Shown: positions 59,801 to 64,000 of the stretch, piece after piece
How the letters are laid out: each line of letters opens with the position of its first letter
Numbering within the stretch: the stretch's first letter is position 1
NCBI GenBank assembly: GCA_963920635.1
Contig: OY987303.1
Span: forward strand, 49,847,223 to 49,911,222
Source of the DNA: Pseudeuparius sepicola
Lineage: Eukaryota; Arthropoda; Insecta; Coleoptera; Anthribidae
Direction of reading: 5' to 3'
DNA length: 64,000 nt
Translations under genes and position numbers: made by a program
Notes under the pieces: generated by a model
The model's input: the letters and a program-made list of their open reading frames with translations, nothing else
What the model was told of the DNA's origin: nothing
The model's database searches: none

Positions 59801-62405
59801 GTCCTTAATGCGGCCCTGCCTCGTATTAGCTCTCAGAATTGTTCACGTGCTTTCATCATGTAAATGTTTACGCACCACTTGCATTTAGTTTGAATAGAGT
59901 GTAAGTGCTTTTATTCATTTCTGCTTCGTTCATAAACCTGGCTTATTCATACGTAACAGAAATCAAAATGTCACAATTTCCTTTTGAATAAAGAACCCCA
60001 GGAGGGAGCAAATTTGGGCTTAACGCTCGACCGGGACAGTCTCTACATATGGAAGAATGCTGTTTCCGTTTTTACAGTGGTGCACACCTTTGAGTTGTTT
60101 CGACAAACAATCGAGGCATTTTTCGTGAAATCAGTACCTACAGTACAGGCAAAAAATTATAAGTCACGTCTTTACGTTTAAGAATCCTTGATAATACAGA
60201 AATTCTAATTTTAAATTTCCAATTAAGAAGAAGTAGGTACCTACACAAACGCCTATGCCACTTTGGTGCATGGCCTCAAAAGTTTATTTAAATTACAAAA
60301 TTACTTACCAATGAATTATTATCCTCAAAAATTTTAGTTTTGGCTGTCAGGGAAGTGCCACAAGCTGCACAGCTAAGCGTAATAACTCGAAAAAGTATCT
60401 AAGAACACATACTGACTGACTACTTAGGGGATTTCCGTCTCACGTATTTTATAATATACCTACATAGAGCTTTGACTCCTTCCTGGAATTCTTTATTCAC
60501 TAGTAGTGTTGGCAGTCAACTAGTCACGGTCATCTTGACTGGACAATTACCGGTCATTTACCGGTCAGACAACATTCGGCGGTCAGGTCATTAAGCAACT
60601 CGTCCAGGTGGTCAAGGACATAGTCAACTTGACCGGTCAAGTTGACCAGTTTGACCAAATTTTAAATTTCCCGCCAATTTTGTAGGAACTTTCACATTTC
60701 ATACCTTATGATTGACTTAGTTTGCTCAGTTTATTGTTTATTGGTCTTGTTGGAAATGGAAAGTAAAAGCAGCGTGATTAAGATCTGTGATGATTTTATT
60801 AAAGTGTTAATTAGCTACTATATAATTACAGCGCAATTTAGTTTTAGTTTAAAATTGTTACATACAATAAATTAATAACTACATTTGTTAATTTAGGGTT
60901 ATGGAAGGTCTGCCTTCATTTAATCCCATTACTAAACCCTTCTATTTTGAAATGAAATGCTGTAAACAATGGAGTACGTGGCATCACTCAAAAAGATGTT
61001 GGCTCTGTTTACTTTTTGTTCTTACTCCCTCTATCCTTGGTTATTTCTCTGAAGTAGGCGCTGAAAAAAGGTATAAAGAAAATTTTTTACTTAGGTGTGC
61101 AAAATTTCAAAGCGTTAGGTCTACTTTGATTTTTGATTTTATTATCATTTTTTTCTCCAAATAAATGGTTTTCTGTAAATAGTACCACAAAACTGTTTAA
61201 AAAAAAAATTGCTCAGAATGGAAAACTGCGCATAACCACAAAATTTAACAATTCTAGGCTATTTTGGAAAATATTTGAGAAAACTTAAAGTAGGCCCTCG
61301 ATTGTCAAAAAATTTTTCATCATGCACTGTTTCCTACTCTGAGTAATCTAAAAACGCTCTTTAATTGTACACTAGAAATGATATTTCTTAATTTGGTAAT
61401 CCAATGTCTGGCAGAAATGTTAGAACAGATGCCTAACCTTAACCTTGATATTCTGTGTCTCTAACCTAACTTCAAACGCAGAAACCATAACTATAGCCTT
61501 TTTCTGTGCTTCAAAGAACATAGTTTAATGTTAATTTCTATCTATTCAAATTTAGGAATCGTGTGCGTAAAATGTAAATTCTGTTGATTACGGCCCTGTC
61601 CGCCGTCACCTATCATTAATGTCAATATGGCCGCCACTTACGGAATTCTACCTGTCACAATCTATTGTACAATTAAAGAGCGTTTTTAGATTAACTTTTA
61701 TTTATACAGTTTTGTCGTACTACCTACAGAAAATTATTTAATCGAAGACAAACAAGAAAAAAATCAAAAATCAAAGTAGACCTAACTCTTTGAAATTTTG
61801 CACACCTAGTAACTTACCACGCTGAACAAATTTTCTTTATGTATACAAAAGAGGCAGTTTACTCTTATTCTGATTAACGTTTCTTTAACTTTCTGGTTAC
61901 CCAGTATAAGTAATGTTAACTTTTTCCATGCCAATCTTATTTTAAGGACAAGCACACTTTTTTTATCCAGAATGATTTTTTTCGAAAAATTGAAAATAAA
62001 ATTTGCAAGTATAGTTAAGTCCATTCGAGGACACACTGTATATTATAAAATTATCCATTCACCCTTGATACAGGGCTTGGAATACAAAAATGAAAATCAA
62101 CTTATACAAAGTTATCACAGTAATCAAAGTAGTACTATTGCTACATTGAATTTTAAGTTGAATTATAAGAAGCCGTCAAGGGTGTTTGTATACCATAATC
62201 GCCTGTCTATCGCAACTTGCTAGCAATCGCTGGCGAACAACGAGCCTAACGGCCGGGAGGCGCCTCCCCTAGGGGCGAGCTTCAAGGACAGCATCATGGC
62301 GGCCGACGCGCAGTTTGCGGAGGCCCTGCGCAACCTGCTCGCGCAAATCAACGAGCTGAACAGGGACTCGAGCGAGCACGAGCGCCTCTTTAATTTGCTC
62401 TACAG
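38805..62405 (+). CDS. TUBGCP2 / Grip84-like: Gamma-tubulin complex component 2, eleven exons visible, 3' end off the window
   Basis: Exons: 38805-38857, 38912-39091, 39151-39530, 46503-46738, 46797-46925, 46977-47153, 50879-51455, 51741-51972, 54625-54883, 54945-55016, 62224-62405. All borders are GT-AG and the phases agree, giving about 825 residues so far. The N terminus MAEFKLQHIVAEMLESLGGK resembles GCP2 MSEF. The GRIP1 part includes ENMLIEDLLNILIG joined to GLPGCYIEPEEL, NTNIALPLRELVNQILPLAS, LSLQKMWFYVQ, PYMKMLGMWIYMGIISDP. The GRIP2 part includes SADYWVKKYFIRR, TGKYLNVIRQCG, YFLLDQGDFIVTFFSL, DPYKDDLKTELL, FSFGYDVRWPLSLILNKKSL, RQAFALRQRMLHCVQNLEYH, FLDSCLKDCMLT. GCP2 pairs with GCP3 to form the gamma-tubulin small complex that nucleates microtubules at centrosomes and spindles. 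The last exon ends in phase 2 (donor GTGAGG at 62406), so a short terminal exon must lie beyond 64000 or was not seen. Introns of 7.0, 3.7, 2.7 and 7.2 kb are filled with transposons. Confidence 0.95.
39562..40085. mobile_element. 524-base inverted-repeat element, TA-flanked, in GCP2 intron 3
   Basis: The ends TACTCCAGTCTGAATAAAAT and TACTTCAGTCTGGATAAAAT (inverted) are flanked by TA (39560-39561, 40086-40087). The insert starts only about 30 bases after the exon 3 donor. The interior is GC-richer than the intron, with no transposase. Confidence 0.7.
40243..40975. repeat. Inverted and tandem repeat unit bounded by (TA)n
   Basis: The block AACAATTACAAGAAAAGGTG...CGCATACACGTGT occurs at 40297-40377 and again in the same direction at 40619-40700, and inverted at 40870-40946. 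The sequence between (GGCATGATTTGGGAAGCAAC, CAGGCAGGAGCCAACAGC) is also present as an inverted pair. Both outer sides end in (TA)n runs (40243-40268, 40950-40972). A hairpin arm with a partial internal duplication explains this best. Confidence 0.7.
41526..44036. mobile_element. 2.5 kb foldback element in GCP2 intron 3
   Basis: The ends CAGGGTGAGTCAGAATGTAT are inverted copies with TA outside (41524-41525, 44037-44038). The arms pair along almost their full length: 41526-42400 against 44036-42400, except for a 513-base piggyBac-type insert in the right arm. The centre (42097-42720) is itself bounded by ATAGGGTGTTTA-type termini and may be a younger element nested at the hinge. Both arms carry the shared internal module (41823-41940, inverted 43030-43165). 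Confidence 0.8.
43347..43859. mobile_element. 513-base piggyBac-type MITE with TTAA duplication
   Basis: TTAA lies at both borders (43343-43346, 43860-43863), with inverted ends CACGTTGACCGTCAT and CCCGTTGACTGCCAT. A subterminal inverted motif ACACGTGCTTCGC occurs near both ends. The opposite arm of the host palindrome keeps the uninterrupted site (GCGCTACTTAAAAATTTG, 41690-41707), which confirms the borders. No transposase is encoded. Confidence 0.85.
44039..46502. other. Remainder of GCP2 intron 3
   Basis: AT-rich DNA with no recognised exon. Short termini of TA-type elements are present (ACACCCTGTA at 46421-46430). The frame at 44046-44291 has no recognisable domain. Confidence 0.4.
47177..47906. 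mobile_element. 730-base foldback element, TA-flanked, in GCP2 intron 6
   Basis: It starts CAGGGTGATTTAATTTTTAT and ends in the reverse complement, with TA outside. Inverted arms of about 230 bases share ATGTTGAAATTACAAG-like and GTGCACAACACCTCCATTAT sequence. It begins 24 bases after the exon 6 donor. Confidence 0.75.
47909..48933. other. GCP2 intron 6 sequence, no gene recognised
   Basis: AT-rich sequence with scattered short repeats. The segment 48640-48830 is less AT-rich but shows no domain or splice-supported frame. Nothing is called. Confidence 0.35.
48934..49185 (+). pseudogene. THAP zinc-finger relic
   Basis: CCVFGCTKRGR, then after a one-base shift NKSSGFSFHS, a splice-like gap (GTAAGT...TTGCAG, 49000-49033), and FPRD, then DKWIAAIKRKNFVLSTS, TCICSQQFIESNF. 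This follows the C2CH THAP plan with the conserved Trp, but the His of C..H is Gln and several frames are broken. It is probably the N-terminal remnant of another P-type transposase or a dead THAP gene, lying sense in GCP2 intron 6. Confidence 0.6.
49946..50800. mobile_element. 855-base foldback element, TA-flanked, in GCP2 intron 6
   Basis: The ends CATTGTGTCCCAATTTGATA and CAGTTTGTCCCAATTTGATA (inverted) have TA outside. The arms pair over most of their length. The right arm has about 110 extra bases (about 50490-50610), including GACACATGTCACTAAGGAAT, that are absent from the left arm and related to 32665-32692. Confidence 0.75.
52095..52358 (+). pseudogene. Reverse transcriptase fragment (jockey-like non-LTR element)
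   Basis: The frame reads LPAVSKVAEKVILNRLQDEI, then IPEEQFGFRSMHLTQMQ, then ILLLYVAKEYGKVWNNGLIW. These match reverse-transcriptase motifs 1-3 of jockey-type elements, where the first catalytic motif is normally D-V-A-K-A-Y-D-K-V; here it is YVAKEYGKV, so catalytic Asp is lost. The fragment stops after about 85 residues and FADD is absent. It lies in GCP2 intron 8. Confidence 0.85.
52359..53469. other. GCP2 intron 8 sequence between the RT fragment and the hAT-type element
   Basis: AT-rich, no exon recognised. The stretch 52500-52720 has a short open frame with no domain and could be further retrotransposon debris. Confidence 0.35.
53470..54499. mobile_element. hAT-type MITE, copy 1 (1030 bases)
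   Basis: The left end is CAGAGACTTTAAAATAAG and the right end is CTTACTTTAAAGAGTCCCTG, inverted. The 8-base target duplication ATTATAAC lies at 53462-53469 and 54500-54507. Copy 2 at 55230-56237 has the same orientation. CAGGG/CCCTG ends with 8-base duplications indicate the hAT superfamily. No transposase frame. It ends 125 bases before GCP2 exon 9. Confidence 0.85.
55230..56237. mobile_element. hAT-type MITE, copy 2 (1008 bases)
   Basis: The left end is CAGGGACTCTTTAAAATAAG and the right end is CTTACTTTAAAGAGTCCCTG. The duplication GTTTAACT is perfect at 55222-55229 and 56238-56245. It is highly similar to copy 1 along its whole length, with small indels. It starts 213 bases after GCP2 exon 10. 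Confidence 0.9.
56246..58085. other. GCP2 intron 10 sequence, no gene recognised
   Basis: AT-rich DNA. I saw no delimitable element, exon or RNA gene. Confidence 0.4.
58086..59240 (-). mobile_element. Degenerate Tc1-type transposon
   Basis: Inverted repeats TACACACATCAAAAGAA (58087) and TTCTTTTGATGTGTGTA (59210) enclose transposase remnants read on the minus strand. The right end continues to ATACAGTGTA near 59233-59242, typical of Tc1 termini. Exact borders are uncertain. Confidence 0.65.
58364..58961 (-). pseudogene. Tc1-type transposase remnants
   Basis: The frame 58961-58725 reads SQKLNTSKSVINSLWIRFRE then TGDVRERHTGRTMVTTP and QDRFLRLLPLREHN, the paired helix-turn-helix region of Tc1 transposases. 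The frame 58555-58364 reads RDLDFGQIQGGITCGRALK and GGTIMVWGGI, from the catalytic domain. The middle (including the first catalytic Asp region) is scrambled, and stops and frameshifts separate the blocks. Confidence 0.75.
59500..59701 (+). promoter_or_regulatory. Possible promoter with non-coding first exon
   Basis: A GC-richer island (GATACGCACGTGATCGG, ACCCGGCGGGCGAGTG) precedes a strong consensus donor GCAG/GTAAGT at 59698-59705. No start codon in a long frame is present. It could be an alternative promoter, an unrelated transcript in GCP2 intron 10, or part of a mobile element. Weak evidence. Confidence 0.25.
59988..60501. mobile_element. 514-base inverted-repeat element
   Basis: The left end TGAATAAAGAACCCCAGGAG and the right end, inverted TGAATAAAGAATTCCAGGAA, form termini of about 28 bases. 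The interior 60236-60501 matches 7190-6884 in reverse. Target duplication is unclear. No protein is visible. Confidence 0.65.
60775..60940. repeat. Dispersed repeat, inverted relative of 32690-32850
   Basis: Shared stretches include TATAATTACAGCGC, TTTAGTTTAAAATTGT-like and TCATTTAATCCCATTA in inverse orientation. It is diverged, with no protein. Confidence 0.55.
61079..61815. repeat. Inverted-repeat element with a 350-base element at its hinge
   Basis: The outer arms 61079-61138 and 61755-61815 pair (GTGTGCAAAATTTCAAAG / CTTTGAAATTTTGCACAC). Inside, 61344-61693 is bounded by TAATCTAAAAACGCTCTTTA and its exact inverse, an independent small element. Confidence 0.65.
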
Positions 62406-63094
62406 GTGAGGGTGGTTCGAGTTGAAGATAATATATCCGCTAATAAGATATCTAGACACATTGTTGAAAGTGCCATTGAATAATAATGATTACCACAAAC
62501 CTGCACATTCCAAATAAATAAAAGTCTGAAACAATCGTGAACTATAGGGACTTACTATCAATACAATATCAGATTAATACTATGTTTGCGGAGCAAAGTT
62601 CCGAAATACACTATGCACATTTGCAAACTGATAAACAATAGGTCCTTTTCATAATTTTTTTATTATTTATTTTTTTGGAATGTACGAGGTCCATTAAGTC
62701 CCCAAAATGTTTTTTAGATTTTTTTCGGATGGGAAATGCTTAAAAAATATTATTCAAATTCCCATGACGTCACAGCTCTAGAGCAGTGATTGGCATAAAT
62801 ATTGCGGAGTTGCCTTGTTTTTACAAACTGTATTGAGAAAATGATTTGGTTTTAACGTTTAATGGAGAGCCGACAATTTAAAATGTTGGTGAAAACACCG
62901 GTATTATTGGGTTGCATTTTTAATTCTCTGCCTAAAAGAATATATATATATGCGCATCGTCGATATTGATTCGAAATCCAAAAATTGAAATTGTTTCTTT
63001 TTCAAAAACAATAGTGGTTTTTAAATTACCGGATGTAAATTATTGTATGGTTGCTATGGACGAAGCATGATGCTCGATACAAAGATATGTGCCC
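62406..63094. other. GCP2 final intron, left part
   Basis: No terminal GCP2 exon (expected to encode LDFNGFY-like sequence) was found from here to 64000. Sequence near 62686 (TACGAGGTCCATTAAGTCC) resembles a mariner terminus but no partner was located. Confidence 0.4.
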
Positions 63095-63381
63095 ATCGCG
63101 GCCCACGAAAAATACCGGCTGTGGCGCGGTGCGAACTCACGTGACTCTAAGAGTTCTCATTTAGGTTAGGTTAGGCATTTTGTTGTTAATATTTTTTCGA
63201 ATTGAGTGCCTAAATTTATCCAAATAAAATAATAAAATATTTACAATAATTCCAATGTATTGCATTTTTCCTACACTATTTTACAAGTGAAGCAATGGTA
63301 AAAGTATGCAAAGCTAGAACTCCTAGAGTCACGTGAGTTCGTGCCACGCCACGGCCTGTATTTTTCGTTGGCCGCGGTGCC
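63095..63381. mobile_element. Small element with about 70-base inverted termini
   Basis: The arms CGCGGCCCACGAAAAATAC...ACTCACGTGACTCTAAGAG (63099 onward) and the inverse of ACGAAAAATACAGGCCGTGG...ACTCACGTGACTCTAGGAG (to about 63380) pair over about 70 bases around an AT-rich loop. It is flanked by a partial GTGCCCATC repeat. The superfamily is unknown. Confidence 0.65.
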
Positions 63382-63812
63382 CATCCAATGTACAGGGTTT
63401 TTCCGTATATTTTTCAACCCGCCCTAGAACCTCCATTTTTGATCCTAGAAAAAAACTTTTTGTATGAAAGTTATAGGATTTTTTACGAGCCATTTGAATC
63501 TGTTAACAGATGAAACAAATGAACGTCGAAAAATTGAGAAAAATATATAAACTTTTGTTTTTTAAATGGAACACCCTGTATATTTTTGGATTTTTGAAAT
63601 CTACTGGTTCTTCTGATTCCAACGATATATATATGTTACATATTTGCTCCACCCGCCTGCTCAGTATTTCACGTTGCATAATTTGACTATATAGTGTAAG
63701 GATCAAGAGACCCATGGAAAAACAAATTTGTATTTATTCATAGATATTTTAATAACTTTATTAGAACTTTATTAACAACAAGAAGAATAAAATAATAAAG
63801 GGTTATATCTCG
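63382..63812. other. Repeat-bearing intron sequence, no gene recognised
   Basis: It contains termini of a TA-type element (TACAGGGTTTTTCCGTAT at 63391, GAACACCCTGTATATTT at 63569), which may bound a degenerate 200-base copy. No coding signs. Confidence 0.4.
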
Positions 63813-64000
63813 ACGTATCCACCATAAACTTCGTAACATCTTGTGATATTATTTTTCCATTTATTTAAGGCATTTCTAATGAATTGAGTCTTCCGTATTT
63901 AGCTCAAAAATATCTACTTCTAATTTATTTCGAAGAGTATTGATATTTTCCGGTCTGTCATAATATATTTTATTTTTTAAATATCCCCACAGAAATATAT
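63813..64000 (-). pseudogene. IS630/mariner-type transposase, C-terminal end
   Basis: Read from the right edge: FLWGYLKNKIYYDRPENINT, then LRNKLEVDIFEL, and after a frameshift near 63880 IRNALNKWKNNI then TRCYEVYGGYVEI and TAA (63815-63813). FLWGYLK and the closing C...GG..E pattern are typical of eukaryotic DD(D/E) mariner-like transposases. The rest lies beyond the window. Confidence 0.75.

Noticed and set aside
63140..63180. GTTAGGTTAGG as telomeric (TTAGG)n
   Set aside because: Only two to three units, inside a small inverted-repeat element.
1..64000. CRISPR array, phage or bacterial operon
   Set aside because: Spliced eukaryotic genes throughout; the repeats are dispersed or inverted, with no regular spacers.

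Overview
The window is nuclear DNA from an animal, most likely an insect and probably a beetle. It holds spliced genes with GT-AG introns, an AT-rich background, GC-richer exons, and a dense load of DNA transposons and foldback elements. Five protein-coding genes can be reconstructed by joining exons: the last two coding exons of V-ATPase catalytic subunit A (+, 1454-4215); an HMMR/RHAMM-like spindle coiled-coil protein (-, 15494-10604); an SLC16/MFS-like membrane transporter (+, 15942-20733); an ING1/ING2-type PHD-finger protein (-, 29175-25325); and gamma-tubulin complex component 2 (+, from 38805, still incomplete at the right edge). The order insect rests on general gene and repeat style only and was not tested.

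Layout: 1-4720 is the 3' end of the V-ATPase A gene. 4721-10300 is intergenic repeat. 10300-20740 is a head-to-head pair (HMMR-like and transporter) sharing a 447-base divergent promoter. 20860-24600 is two large composite inverted-repeat elements. 24800-29175 holds a possible unknown gene end facing the ING gene. 30881-38277 is a P-element-type transposon with a THAP-domain transposase broken by frameshifts. 38805 to the end is the GCP2 gene, whose introns carry hAT, piggyBac, Tc1/mariner, non-LTR and foldback insertions while the exons remain open.

Most non-genic structure belongs to short DNA transposons with TA target duplications and termini beginning CAGGGTG or similar. Many are near-complete palindromes, and several differently ended elements share one internal module of about 110 bases. 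The most unusual objects are the P-type element, which carries a near-identical 552-base duplication of its own 5' end around about 1.6 kb of foreign filler; a piggyBac-type insertion in one arm of a 2.5 kb palindrome, whose other arm preserves the empty site; and two hAT-type elements in the same orientation that bracket two GCP2 coding exons. Two of the five genes (HMMR-like, GCP2) act at the mitotic spindle in other animals; nothing in the sequence shows that their proximity matters. No CRISPR array, tRNA gene or intact rRNA gene was seen.
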